A stretch of DNA of 64,000 nucleotides from Thermaerobacter sp. PB12/4term (GTDB lineage Bacteria; Bacillota; Sulfobacillia; Thermaerobacterales; Thermaerobacteraceae): assembly GCF_003403315.2 (NCBI RefSeq), contig NZ_CP048407.1:434001-498000 (forward strand), in the 5' to 3' direction. Position 1 is the stretch's first letter, and each line of letters starts with the position of its first letter. Of this stretch, positions 44,129 to 52,858 are shown in pieces. The notes beneath the pieces are model-generated. The model saw only the letters and a program-made list of their open reading frames with translations. It searched no databases and had not been told where the DNA came from. A program made the position numbers and the translations under genes.

Positions 44129-44290
44129 GGGAGGCGGGAGCTCCGGCGGAAGGTCCGGGGCGGCCGGCCGGCGGTTCCGGAACGATCCGGGACGGCAGCC
44201 GTCCAAGAGCGCCCGGCCGGGCGGAGGGGAACGGACCTGCCGGTGCCGCCATATGTATGAAAGAACCCACGGCAAGGGGAGGGGGCTGGC

Positions 44291-44902
44291 GTGTCGCGGC
44301 ACCGCAACCTGCCCCTGTATTCCATTGGCGCGGTGTGCCACCTGACCGGCCTGAGCGAGCGCCGCATCCGCTACTACGAGCAGGCGGGCCTGCTGCGCCC
44401 GGCGCGGACGGCGGGCAACCAGCGGCGGTACAGCCAGGCGGACGTGGACCTTTTGCTGGAGATCAAGTGGCTGCTCCAGCAGGGGCTGCACCTGGAGGAG
44501 ATCCGCCGCCGGCTGCTGGAGCGCCGCGGCCGCGACGAGGTCATGGGGCCTCCCGACGTGCCGGCGGCCCGAGCTGCGGCCGAGCCCTGGCCCCTGGCCG
44601 CCGCAACGCCGGCGGTGCACCGCCCGCCGGGGGCGAGTTCGCCCCGGTGGCCGGGGTCCCGCTGGCCCGACCGCCCGGGTGCCTCCGGCGCGGCGGCCGG
44701 GGTCACCGAGCCGCCTGCCGGCCTGGGGCGCATCGACCGCCTCTTCCGCGGGCCGGCTCCCGCCGTGCCGGGCATGGGCACGGCCCGCAGCCTGTACCCG
44801 GCCCTGGACCCCACCGTGCTCTACGAGGTGCGCCGCTGGCAGCGCCGCCGCAACCCGCCGGCGCCGGAGGAGGCAGGACGCGATGCGCCGGCCGCCGGCT
44901 GA
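44291..44902 (+). CDS. glnR: MerR-family nitrogen regulator GlnR
   Basis: A 203-residue regulator whose first ~80 residues are a MerR winged helix very like Bacillus GlnR (LYSIGAVCHLTGLSERRIRYYEQ; RTAGNQRRYSQADVDLLLEI; GLHLEEIRRRL). A long Pro/Ala linker follows and a short C-terminal tail (AGLGRIDRLFRG, ARSLYPALDP). In Bacillus, GlnR senses excess glutamine through feedback-inhibited glutamine synthetase and represses glnRA. The GlnR-type palindrome 163 bp upstream and the glnA-like gene overlapping its end support the same role. GTG 44291 has AAGGGGAGGGGG upstream. Confidence 0.9.
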   Translation: MSRHRNLPLYSIGAVCHLTGLSERRIRYYEQAGLLRPARTAGNQRRYSQADVDLLLEIKWLLQQGLHLEEIRRRLLERRGRDEVMGPPDVPAARAAAEPWPLAAATPAVHRPPGASSPRWPGSRWPDRPGASGAAAGVTEPPAGLGRIDRLFRGPAPAVPGMGTARSLYPALDPTVLYEVRRWQRRRNPPAPEEAGRDAPAAG

Positions 44903-46202
44903 GCCGGTTCCTCCGGACGAACCGGCCCGGCGGCTGGCCCAGCAGGGCGTCCAGCTGGTGCAGCTGGTGTACGCCGACGTGCTCGGCGTGCAGAAGGGGC
45001 TGACCCTGCCGGTCCAGCAGGCGGCGGCCGCCTGGGACGGCGGCGTGCGGGTGGACGGGGCGTCCCTGGAAGGGTTCATGCGCGTCGAAGAGCGGGAGAT
45101 GCGCCTGCGGGCCGGCGGGGAGCAGGTGTTCGTCCTGCCCTGGGAGCCGGCCGGTGGCCGCGTGGCCATGGTGCCCGCCGGGATCTACACCCGCGACGGG
45201 CGCCCCTTCGACGGCTGCCCGCGGGAGCGGTTGCAGGCCGCGGTGCGCCGGCTGGACGGGCTCGGCGTCACCGTGGAACTGGCCTTCGAGATGGAGTTCT
45301 ACCTCCTGCGGCGGCGCCGGGGCCGTCCGGAGGTCCGGGTGCCGGACCGGACGGGGTATCTGGACCTCTCGGTGCGGGACGCGGGGGAGCCGGTGCGGCA
45401 GGAGATCGCCCTGGCGCTGGAGGGCATGGGCATCGTGGTGGAGTCGGTCCATCACGCCGTGGCCCCGGCGCAGCACGAGATCGACCTGGGCTGGCAGCCG
45501 CCCCTAACGGCCGCCGACCACCTGCTGATCGCCCGGCGGGCCGTCTACGCCGTGGCGGAGCGCCACGGCATGCACGCCACCCTGCTGCCCAAGCCCCGGG
45601 CCGGCACTCACGGCTCGGGCCTGCACGTGCGGATGCGGGTTCGTCCCGCGCCGGGTTCGGGCTGGAGCCGGGCCGCCGTGACCCGCCACTGGCTGGCCGG
45701 GCTGCTCCACCATGCGCGGCCCCTCTGCGCCGTGACCAATCCCCTGGTCAATTCCTACAAGCGGCTGGTGCCCGGGTTCGAGGCGCCGGTGTACGTGGTC
45801 TGGGGACGCGACACCCACGCTCCCCTGGCCCGGCTGGTGGCCGGCTGGGAGGCGGGGGAGCTGGAATGGCGGGCACCGGATCCCTGTTGCCACCCGTACC
45901 TGGCGCTGGCCGTCCTGCTGCGGGCCGGTGCCGACGGCCTGGAGCGCCGCCTGGAACCGCCCCCGCCGCTGGAGGAGAACGTGTTCGAGCTGGACCCGGC
46001 CGAGATCGCCGCCCGGGGGCTTGAGCCGCTGCCGGGCAGCCTGGGCGAGGCCCTGGACGACATGCGCCTGAGCGGGCTGGTGCGGGAGACCCTGGGGGAT
46101 TACCTGTTCAGCCGTTACCTGGAGGCCAAGCGGACGGAGTGGGACATCTACCGCGTCCAGGTGCACCAGTGGGAGCTGGATCAGTACCTGCCCATCTTTT
46201 GA
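44883..46202 (+). CDS. glnA: Glutamine synthetase-like protein, type I
   Basis: A 439-residue protein with a GS fold: VQLVYADVLGVQKGLTLP, catalytic-barrel metal ligands in FEMEFYLLRR (two Glu), HHAVAPAQHEIDLG, the ATP/glutamate strand PRAGTHGSGLHVRM, NSYKRLVPGFEAPVYV and the end block EWDIYRVQVHQWELDQYL. It overlaps glnR by 20 bp; GGAGGAGGCAGG precedes ATG 44883. The stretch between APLAR and PDPCCHPYLALAVLL differs from normal GlnA: the usual second arginine cluster (SRG..TR before VEVR) reads WEAGELEWR, so at least two active-site arginines seem lost. It may be a true but diverged GlnA or a related gamma-glutamyl ligase. I keep the symbol because of GlnR linkage. Confidence 0.8.
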   Translation: MRRPPAEPVPPDEPARRLAQQGVQLVQLVYADVLGVQKGLTLPVQQAAAAWDGGVRVDGASLEGFMRVEEREMRLRAGGEQVFVLPWEPAGGRVAMVPAGIYTRDGRPFDGCPRERLQAAVRRLDGLGVTVELAFEMEFYLLRRRRGRPEVRVPDRTGYLDLSVRDAGEPVRQEIALALEGMGIVVESVHHAVAPAQHEIDLGWQPPLTAADHLLIARRAVYAVAERHGMHATLLPKPRAGTHGSGLHVRMRVRPAPGSGWSRAAVTRHWLAGLLHHARPLCAVTNPLVNSYKRLVPGFEAPVYVVWGRDTHAPLARLVAGWEAGELEWRAPDPCCHPYLALAVLLRAGADGLERRLEPPPPLEENVFELDPAEIAARGLEPLPGSLGEALDDMRLSGLVRETLGDYLFSRYLEAKRTEWDIYRVQVHQWELDQYLPIF

Positions 46203-46457
46203 GGGCCGGGTCTTTGGCGAACGGGGCCTTTGGGCCCGCCGCCCGGCGGGCCGCCGGGCCTGGGGCGCCGGCAAGACCGGGGGCCGGCCGCCTCCGGGTC
46301 CGGCAGCCGGGGTCGTCTGTGCGGGCAGGGCCGGCCAGGCTGGCCAGGGCCGGGCCGGGCCGCGGGCGACCCGCCCGGGGCGGTTCCTTGTCCCGCTGCA
46401 GGGGCTCCCGGAAGGTCCCCCGCCGGGCAGGTTCATCCTGCCAACCGCTGGGCGGGG
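46203..46457. other. Intergenic region between glnA and DUF192 gene
   Basis: 255 bp between convergent genes, very G+C-rich with blocks such as GGCCGG and CCCGGCGG able to fold. No clean terminator or gene is visible. Confidence 0.4.
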
Positions 46458-46862
46458 CTATACAGGCTCCCACGCCAGCCGGTCGCCGGGGCGTGTTCCC
46501 GTGGCGGCCAGGGTGCCGGCCGGCAGTTCCAGCACACTATGGCCGCGCCACACCAGGGGGCCCACCCTCCCGGGGACCAGGCGGTAGGCGGCCACCACCC
46601 TTCCGGCCCGATCCAGGTGCACCACGTCCAGGGGAAAACCCATGCCCAAGCTGTGGACCCACCGGCACGGCCAGAGCCAGAGACCTTCCCCGGGGGCCAG
46701 CTCGTCCCAGCCCAGCAGGCCCCGGCTCCGGCTGCGCCACGAGGCCGCCACCCCAATGGCATGGCCCAGTTCCGTTCCCCGGGTCCGGTTGACCACCCGC
46801 ACGGGGCCCCGGCCGGGCGGCCCGGAACCCGCTCCACCCTCCATGCCGTTGACCTTCCGCAT
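46458..46862 (-). CDS. DUF192 family protein
   Basis: A 134-residue protein with the full DUF192 pattern: RVVNRTRGTELGHAI, RSRSRGLLGWDELAPGEGL, LWPCRWVHSLGMGFPLDVV, LDRAGRVVAAY and SVLELPAGT. Family members are often exported and their function is unknown; this copy has no signal peptide. ATG 46862 follows AAGGAGG by 6 nt. It is convergent with glnA. An exact 11-mer copy lies right upstream (46880-46890). Confidence 0.9.
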   Translation of the reverse strand: MRKVNGMEGGAGSGPPGRGPVRVVNRTRGTELGHAIGVAASWRSRSRGLLGWDELAPGEGLWLWPCRWVHSLGMGFPLDVVHLDRAGRVVAAYRLVPGRVGPLVWRGHSVLELPAGTLAATGTRPGDRLAWEPV

Positions 46863-47577
46863 CGCCCGCCTCCTTCCCGGGACGAACCGGCCCCGTCAGG
46901 GCCCCAGGCCGGGCCGTGGCGCGGCCCCGGCCCGTCGGGGCCGCAGCCCGTGCCGGCCGCCTGCGAACGCTCCTACAGGGCCTCAGCCCGTGCCGGCGGC
47001 CCGCAAAGGCAACGACCGCGGCCGGAGCCCGTAGCGGCGGCCTGCGCACCCTCCCGTCGCGGCGGCAGCCTGTTCCGGCAGGTGGCGGCGTCCCACAGCG
47101 GCGTCCCATAGCGGCGTTCCAGAAGGGTATCCGGGGACGTACCGCTAGCGGAGAAGGCCGTTCCCGCCGCAAGTCCCGGCTGGTGCGATTCCCCGCCGGC
47201 CTTACCCGCCGCCGCGGGGCTGTATCCATGATGTCGGGCCGGCGGGCGGGCCGTTGAGGGGTGCTGCGGTCCCGAGGCGCCGGGGAGCCGGGGAGGGCCG
47301 CTGCCTCTGGTCGCCGGCTCATGGCGCCGGACCCAGTCGCCGGGTCAGGTCGCCGAGGGGCATTCAGCCTGGCGCAGGCCGCCCGCCGCACCATCCGGCC
47401 GTCGGAGCAGGCTGCCGGGTCCGATCGTCGAGGGGCACCGCGGTACGCCGTTCAAGGCCGCCCCTCGGGCGAACATCCAGGCGGGACCCGTTCATGTCCT
47501 GCCGCAAGGCCGCATAGGGTTGTCCCCGGCAGGTTTTCCGTTCCCGGGCTCGCCCGGGACGGCCGGAGGTGGCAACC
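46863..47577. other. Gene-poor region with decayed repeats
   Basis: About 715 bp without a supportable gene. It contains a degenerate 41-bp tandem array (46943-47103) and a second pair of related 24-bp units (starting GCCGGGTC) at about 47339 and 47414. The open frames here read as Arg/Pro/Gly-rich nonsense. Confidence 0.5.
46943..47103. repeat. Degenerate tandem repeat, period 40-41 bp
   Basis: Four units start at 46943, 46983, 47024 and 47065 with a shared core near AGCCCGTGCCGGCGGCC, then diverging. The period is not a multiple of three, so it is not a coding repeat. Confidence 0.7.
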
Positions 47578-50178
47578 GTGGGAGGCATGGCAGACTCTGC
47601 GAATCACAGTGCCGTCGGCACCTCACCGCTTGCGGCCTCCGAACCGCTACGGGACCGGCACCAGCCCCCGGCACGCAGCCCCCGGGGCGGATTCGGTTCG
47701 TCCTCCTGGGAGGTACGGGCGGGCCGGCTGGAGGGGGTAGTCGCCGCCCCAGGGGGCGCCCAGGCTGTGATCGGCCTCGAAGGGATCTGGGAGGTCACCT
47801 GGGTGGGGCGGGCCGGCCCGCCGGTCCGGGTGTGGGTACCCCAGGAGCCCCCGTGCCCGCCCGGTCACGTTCCACCGCGGGCGGTGGTCTACCGGCGGGA
47901 CGTGGAGGTGCCGCCCGGGCTCTTGGGTGGGAAGGACGTCCGGGCCTATCTGGAGCTGGCCATGGTGCTGGGCCGGGCCCGGGTGCAGGTCAACGGCGAC
48001 GCCTACGACGTCCCCGGGGCCGGCCAGGTCACCGCGTCCCTCGACGTCACCCGCTCCCTTCGACCCGGGACGAACCGGCTGGCCGTGGAAGTGGCCGGGC
48101 CGGAGGACGGAGACGGGGGTCGGCGGTGGAGCCGGGGCCGGAGCCGGTGGCCGGTGCAGCCTGCCGGCGCCCGGGCGGACGCTGCGCCCAGGGACGTCCA
48201 GGCGGTGGCCTGGGGCGCCTGGGCCCGGCCCGAGGCGGTTCCGCCGGGGTTCCTCCCACCGGGCCTGGCGGGGCCGGTCCGCCTGCGGTTCGTCCGCGGC
48301 GTGGTGCCGGTGGCGGTGAGCTGGTTCTTCCGGGACGAAGAAGAGGGGGCGGGGTCCGGGTCCGGGGCGGCGGGCCGGGGCGGCGGGCGGGCCGGCGGCC
48401 GCCCGCTGCCAGGGCAGGCAGAGCCATGGGAACGGCCGGAACCGGCGGGACCACTGCCCCTCTGCGTCCCCTGGCGACCCGGGGTGGGGGAGAAGACCCC
48501 GGACCCGCCGGCCGGGCCGGACCGGACCGTGGTGTACGGCTGTGCCCGCGTGCGCTACCTGGCTACGGAACCCGTCCGGGGGCGGTGCTGGATCGAGATC
48601 GAGCCGGACGGCTTCGATGCGCCCGGTGCCCGGGCGGCCTGGGACGTGGAGGCCCAGCCGCCCGGCGGCACCTGGGAGGTGTGGTTTGCGCTCCCTTCCC
48701 CGCGGCTTTGGACCGTGGGGGATTGGGGCCGGCCGGACCTCTACCGCCTGCGGGCCGGCTTCGAGCCTGCCGGCGGGCCGGCCCAGGCGCCGGTGGTCCC
48801 CGCCGGCTCCGGGGAACCCGGCTCGCCCGCAGCGGCCTGGGGGCCGGCCCCCGCGGTGGAAGTCCTGGCCGGCGTCCGCTTCATCCGGCGGCTGGAGGGG
48901 GCCTGGTACCTCAACTGGCAGCCCCTGCGCTTCCGGGGCGCCTGCTTGCTGCCCCTGGCCTCCTGGCCGGGGGCCGTCAGCCCGCGCCAGGCCCGGGCCT
49001 GGGTGCGGAGGGCCCGGGCCCTGGGGCTCAACGCCCTGCGGGTGTACGCCCACATGGCCCACCCCGCCCTATACGAGGCAGCCAGCCGCCTGGGTGTCGT
49101 CCTCTGGCAGGACCTGCCCCCCGTGGGGTGCCACACCCCGGAGGCGGCGGCCGCGCTGGGGGAACAACTGGCGGCCTGGGTGGAAGAGGCGGGCCGCTGG
49201 CCCGCGGTGGTCGCCTGGTCCATCTGCCCGGAACCGGCCCTGCCCCTGGCCGGAGAACGGCCGCGCGGGCCGGGTATCCGGACCCCGGCGGGTATCCGGA
49301 TCCCGCGGCTGCAGGCGACGGGCAGCCGGGTGGCCGCCGGCCTGGCGCGGCAGCTGGCTGCCCTTGACCCCGGCCGGCCCGTCCTGGAGCGGGCGGGTGC
49401 CCCGTCCTGGACCCGAATCGGCGGGGCGATGCGGTTCCTTCCCGCGGGGGACGTCCCCGACCCCGGTGCCCTGGAACGGCGGTGGCGCCTGGCACCCCAT
49501 GTCACGGTGATCGCGTCCCTGGGCTGGCCGGCGGGCGACCAGACCGCCCAGGCGCGATTCGTAAGGTATAGCGGGGATGCTTTGCGCCGGCGGCCCTACC
49601 CGGCCAGCGGCGGGTTCTTTTTTGCGCTCAACGACCCTCCTGGCGGCCCGGCCTACGGCCTCTACACGGCCGAGGGACGGCCCCGTGAGGCGGCCCGGGC
49701 ATGCCGGGAGGTCCTTGCGCCGGTGCGCCTGCTCGTGGGGGCGTGGCCCCGCCGCTGCCGCCCGGGCCGCGGCTTTCGCCTGCCGGTGTGGCTCGTCAAT
49801 GACACCGCCCGGCCCCTGACAGGGCGGTGGACGTGGCAGCTGGTGGCGGGACGGCAGGTGCTGGCCGCCGGCACCATGGCCTGCGGGGCCGCAGCCAGGT
49901 CCCTGGTGCCGGTGGGCTGGATCACCGGCCGGTGGCCCCAGGAGGCCGTTCCCTCGCCTTCGGCCGGGCCGGCGGCCGGTGCGGGACGGGACGAACCCGG
50001 TCCCCCGGCGCGAGCCTTGCCCCTGGTGCTCTACCTGGACCTGCAGGTGGGCGGGCGGCTAGTCCGTTCGGCCTACCCGCTGCCGGCCTGGCTTCCCGGC
50101 CCGGCCGGCGCCGGTGCAGCCGCCGCGGGTGGCGCGGGGGACCCGGGGGGAACCCCGGAGCGGCTGCGTTCGTCCTAA
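47578..50178 (+). CDS. GH2-like (beta-galactosidase/mannosidase fold) protein
   Basis: An 866-residue protein with a GH2 layout: a jelly-roll domain (GLEGIWEVTWVGR, RAVVYRRDVEVPPGLL, ARVQVNGDAYDVPGAGQVTASL), an Ig-like domain with low-complexity inserts, then a TIM barrel (LRFRGACLLPLASW, RARALGLNALRVYAHMAHP, LGVVLWQDLPP). The acid/base Glu appears retained in VVAWSICPEPAL, but the place where GH2 enzymes have the nucleophile (EFG or EYG) reads VIASLGWPAG, without Glu. It is therefore diverged and may be inactive or use another residue. No signal peptide. GTG 47578 follows GGAGGT by 7 nt. It lies upstream of a GT2 synthase with its own promoter, perhaps with a role in the same polysaccharide. 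Confidence 0.75.
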   Translation: MGGMADSANHSAVGTSPLAASEPLRDRHQPPARSPRGGFGSSSWEVRAGRLEGVVAAPGGAQAVIGLEGIWEVTWVGRAGPPVRVWVPQEPPCPPGHVPPRAVVYRRDVEVPPGLLGGKDVRAYLELAMVLGRARVQVNGDAYDVPGAGQVTASLDVTRSLRPGTNRLAVEVAGPEDGDGGRRWSRGRSRWPVQPAGARADAAPRDVQAVAWGAWARPEAVPPGFLPPGLAGPVRLRFVRGVVPVAVSWFFRDEEEGAGSGSGAAGRGGGRAGGRPLPGQAEPWERPEPAGPLPLCVPWRPGVGEKTPDPPAGPDRTVVYGCARVRYLATEPVRGRCWIEIEPDGFDAPGARAAWDVEAQPPGGTWEVWFALPSPRLWTVGDWGRPDLYRLRAGFEPAGGPAQAPVVPAGSGEPGSPAAAWGPAPAVEVLAGVRFIRRLEGAWYLNWQPLRFRGACLLPLASWPGAVSPRQARAWVRRARALGLNALRVYAHMAHPALYEAASRLGVVLWQDLPPVGCHTPEAAAALGEQLAAWVEEAGRWPAVVAWSICPEPALPLAGERPRGPGIRTPAGIRIPRLQATGSRVAAGLARQLAALDPGRPVLERAGAPSWTRIGGAMRFLPAGDVPDPGALERRWRLAPHVTVIASLGWPAGDQTAQARFVRYSGDALRRRPYPASGGFFFALNDPPGGPAYGLYTAEGRPREAARACREVLAPVRLLVGAWPRRCRPGRGFRLPVWLVNDTARPLTGRWTWQLVAGRQVLAAGTMACGAAARSLVPVGWITGRWPQEAVPSPSAGPAAGAGRDEPGPPARALPLVLYLDLQVGGRLVRSAYPLPAWLPGPAGAGAAAAGGAGDPGGTPERLRSS

Positions 50179-50182
50179 CCCA

Positions 50183-50210
50183 TTGACGGCGCCTGCTGCC
50201 GGACTATGCT
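50183..50210 (+). promoter_or_regulatory. Promoter for the GT2 gene
   Basis: TTGACG (50183-50188), 16-nt spacer, TATGCT (50205-50210), just after the GH2-like stop codon. Confidence 0.6.
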
Positions 50211-50319
50211 GGAATTCCGGAAGGCGACCCGGGTCGCCGGGGTCACCGCCCTGGGCTTGAGTCCCCGGGTCGCCGCCCCGGGCTCGCGGGCCGAGGAGGG
50301 CCCTGTGGGAGGGAGAACC

Positions 50320-51579
50320 GTGACGTACCTGGATCCGGCGGCCACGGTGATCGGCACGCCGGCCTGGCCTCTGTGGCTCCTGCGCGGCCTGGAAGCGGCC
50401 GTGGTCTTCGTGGTGGTCTACAACCTGGCCGTGTACCTCGGGGGGCTGCGCAATCCCCGCCCGGTTCCCCGCACCGCGCCGCGAGCGCGGTTTGCGGTGC
50501 TGATCCCCGCCCACAACGAGGAGGCCGTGATCGGTCCCCTGATTGAAAGCCTGTGGCGCCAGGAGTACCCGCGCCACCTCTATGACGTCTTCGTCATCGC
50601 GGACAACTGCACCGACGGGACGGCCGCCGCCGCCCGGGCCGCGGGGGCCCGCGTGTGGCAGCGCTTCGACGACCGCCGGCGGGGCAAGCAGTACGCCGTG
50701 GCCTACGCCCTGGAGCGCATCGCCAGCCTGGGCCGGCGCTACGACGCCGTGGTGATGTTCGACGCCGACAACCTGGTGCAGCCCAACTTCCTGCAGGTGA
50801 TGAACGACCACCTGGCGGCGGGCGAGAAGATCATCCAGGCCTACGTGGACGCCAAGAACCCCGACGACAGCTGGGTGGCCGCGGCCTTCGCCTTCAGCTT
50901 CTGGATGAGCAACCGCTGGCGGCTGCAGGCGCGGCACAACTGGGGCCTGTGCGGCGCCCTGGCCGGCACGGGCATGTGCATCGCCTGGGAAGTGCTGGAG
51001 CGGGTGGGCTGGGATGTGAACACCCTGACGGAAGACCTGGAGTTCTCCGCCAAGGCGCTGCTGCACGGCTACGTGACCACCTTCGCCCGGGAGACCCGGA
51101 TCTACGACGAAAAGGTGACGGGGTTCGTGGCCTCCTGCCGCCAGCGGGTGCGCTGGGCCCGGGGGAACGTCCAGGTCATGCTGATCCACGCGCCCCGGCT
51201 GCTGTGGGCCGGCCTGCGCCAGCTGGATCCGGTGAAGTTCGAGTTCGTCTTCGACCTGACGCGGCCGCTGCACCTGGTGGTGACGGCGGTAGCCTCGCTG
51301 CTCAACCTGGTGGCTGGGCCGGCCCTAGCTCAGTGGGGCTGGGTCCCCCTGCCCGAGTGGCCTGTGCGCCTGACGGCGCTCTTTGCCCTGGTGGGACCGC
51401 TGCTGGTGCTGGTGCTGGACCGGCTGCCGCTGCGGCCGTACCGCTTCATCCCCCTGCTGCCGCTGTTCCAGTACTCCTGGATTGCCCTGGTGCTGTGGGC
51501 GCTGCTCACCCCGCGGAACCGGCAGTGGGTGCCCACGGTCCACACCCGGGCGGTGCGGCTGGGGGAGCTGTCCCGTTGA
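50320..51579 (+). CDS. Processive-type family 2 glycosyltransferase
   Basis: A 419-residue membrane GT2. An N-terminal helix (GLEAAVVFVVVYNLAVYLGG) is followed by the GT-A domain: VLIPAHNEEAVIGPL, VIADNCTDGTA, VMFDADNLV (DxD), TLTEDLEFS (catalytic TED) and RQRVRWARG (QxxRW), then two to three membrane helices (VVTAVASLLNLVAGPAL; LFALVGPLLVLVLD; SWIALVLWALLT). TED plus QxxRW is the hallmark of synthases such as the poly-GlcNAc and hyaluronan types. The product is unknown. GTG 50320 follows GGGAGGGAG; an in-frame ATG at 50206 lies in the promoter, so it is not used. Confidence 0.9.
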   Translation: MTYLDPAATVIGTPAWPLWLLRGLEAAVVFVVVYNLAVYLGGLRNPRPVPRTAPRARFAVLIPAHNEEAVIGPLIESLWRQEYPRHLYDVFVIADNCTDGTAAAARAAGARVWQRFDDRRRGKQYAVAYALERIASLGRRYDAVVMFDADNLVQPNFLQVMNDHLAAGEKIIQAYVDAKNPDDSWVAAAFAFSFWMSNRWRLQARHNWGLCGALAGTGMCIAWEVLERVGWDVNTLTEDLEFSAKALLHGYVTTFARETRIYDEKVTGFVASCRQRVRWARGNVQVMLIHAPRLLWAGLRQLDPVKFEFVFDLTRPLHLVVTAVASLLNLVAGPALAQWGWVPLPEWPVRLTALFALVGPLLVLVLDRLPLRPYRFIPLLPLFQYSWIALVLWALLTPRNRQWVPTVHTRAVRLGELSR

Positions 51580-52084
51580 CGGGCGTGGCGTGAAGCTCCG
51601 CCCGCGCAGATCCCACCCTGCGTGCCGCCCCCGGGGGACGGCGGGGGAGCCCTCCCAGTACCGGGGGCAGTGCGTTCCCTCGAGGCCCGCTGGAGGTGTG
51701 CAGGGGGCTCCCACGGGATTGGACCCGAAGCGATCGCTCAGCGGTGAGGAAACGTTGAAGGGCGCCCCCGGTGGGGCGCCCTTCAACGTCCCGGCGGAGT
51801 GCCTGCCGGCGCCCCGGGGGAGTGCATCTCGCCGTCCCGGCGGGTACCAGGGATGTCCGGGAGCGGGGGACCGGGCAGGGAGAAGTCCCCGCCCGCGGCG
51901 CAGGAGGACATCCGGATTGGGCGGGGAAGGGAGTGGGGCCTGGGTTTCGAAGGAAGGAATCCAGGGCCACCCAGACCGGGTAAGCGGCAGGCCCGTCCGG
52001 GGGCGGTACCCGGCGGAGCCGGGGTGCCGGCCAGGTGCGGCACCCGGTGACAGCGCACTGCTTCTGTGCGGGGAGGATCATCCC
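51580..52084. other. Intergenic region with a strong hairpin
   Basis: 505 bp without a supportable gene. It holds the 17-bp hairpin at 51752-51789, a single AGCGATCGCT palindrome (about 51729-51738) and, at its right end, the GGGGAGGA site of the next gene. Confidence 0.5.
51752..51789 (+). terminator. Perfect 17-bp hairpin
   Basis: ACGTTGAAGGGCGCCCC (51752-51768) pairs with GGGGCGCCCTTCAACGT (51773-51789), loop CGGT. No T-run. It is 170 nt after the GT2 stop, far for a simple terminator. Confidence 0.6.
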
Positions 52085-52750
52085 GTGAAACGCACCCGCC
52101 GTCGGACGAGCGCAGCCCTCGCATGGGGACTTTTCCTGGCGGCCATCGCCCTGGCGGCGGCTGCCTGCGGGGCGCCTCCACTGGAACCGGAACCTGTGAC
52201 CCTGTATGACGTGGAAGGCTGGCCTCCCTTCGACCGCTTCCTGCCGGCGGCGGAACTGGCCGGCGATGTGCGCGTCACCGCCCGGGTGACCGTGAGGCCG
52301 GTGACCCGCCCGGGGCCCGATCCCCGGAACCCCTCGCACCAGGTGCCGTGGCGGGATGTCCATTTCGAGGTCCGGATCGAACCGGCCGGCGGCCGGGCGC
52401 TGCGAGGGGTGGTGGCGGGCGTGCGGCTCAACGAGGCGCTGGCGCCCTGGATCCCTTCGGGCCTGCTGGTCTTTGGCAGCGATATGCATGCGCCCCTTGA
52501 CGTGGGTCCCGGTACCGAATCGCCCGGGCTTCTGGTGTCGCGGGTCACCGGCGTGCCGGACCCCTCCGTGCTGTCCGGGGAGGAGCGGCGCGCCCTCCGG
52601 GCGGCCCTCCAGACCCCGATGTGGTTGAAGCTCACCTGGGACGGGTATCCCCGTTACATCCGCCTGGAACCGGGCGAGGACATCCAGTACCAGGGGCTTG
52701 AGGTCTTCGGTGAGACTGGAGCCTCCGGCCCGGGTGCGGGGAACCGGTGA
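52085..52750 (+). CDS. Hypothetical lipoprotein
   Basis: A 221-residue lipoprotein: basic start (KRTRRRTSAALAWGLFLAAI), lipobox (LAAAAC) and a beta-rich body (VTARVTVRPVTRP, DVHFEVRIEPAGG, MWLKLTWDGYPRYIRLEPG). I do not recognise the family. GTG 52085 follows GGGGAGGA. It sits between the GT2 synthase and an ABC exporter on the same strand but appears to be transcribed on its own. Confidence 0.75.
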   Translation: MKRTRRRTSAALAWGLFLAAIALAAAACGAPPLEPEPVTLYDVEGWPPFDRFLPAAELAGDVRVTARVTVRPVTRPGPDPRNPSHQVPWRDVHFEVRIEPAGGRALRGVVAGVRLNEALAPWIPSGLLVFGSDMHAPLDVGPGTESPGLLVSRVTGVPDPSVLSGEERRALRAALQTPMWLKLTWDGYPRYIRLEPGEDIQYQGLEVFGETGASGPGAGNR

Positions 52751-52843
52751 GGGTGCCCGGGCGGGTGGCCGGGCCGGTGCCGGCGCCCGGCGCCTGGCGC
52801 CGCCGGGGCGCCCGGCGATGCGCCCCGGGCTTCCGGGCCGCGT

Positions 52844-52849
52844 TACAAT
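52844..52849 (+). promoter_or_regulatory. -10 element implying a leaderless ABC exporter mRNA
   Basis: TACAAT at 52844-52849 lies only 10 nt before the ABC exporter ATG (52859), so the transcript would start at or next to the start codon. No ribosome-binding site precedes it. Confidence 0.5.
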
Positions 52850-52858
52850 AGGCTCATC

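Noticed and set aside
46943-47103. CRISPR-like array
   Set aside because: The repeated core is only ~17 bp, diverges between units, spacers are not distinct, and no cas genes are present.
51729-51738. AGCGATCGCT as a HIP1-like repeated palindrome
   Set aside because: Only one copy was noticed, so there is no sign of repetition.
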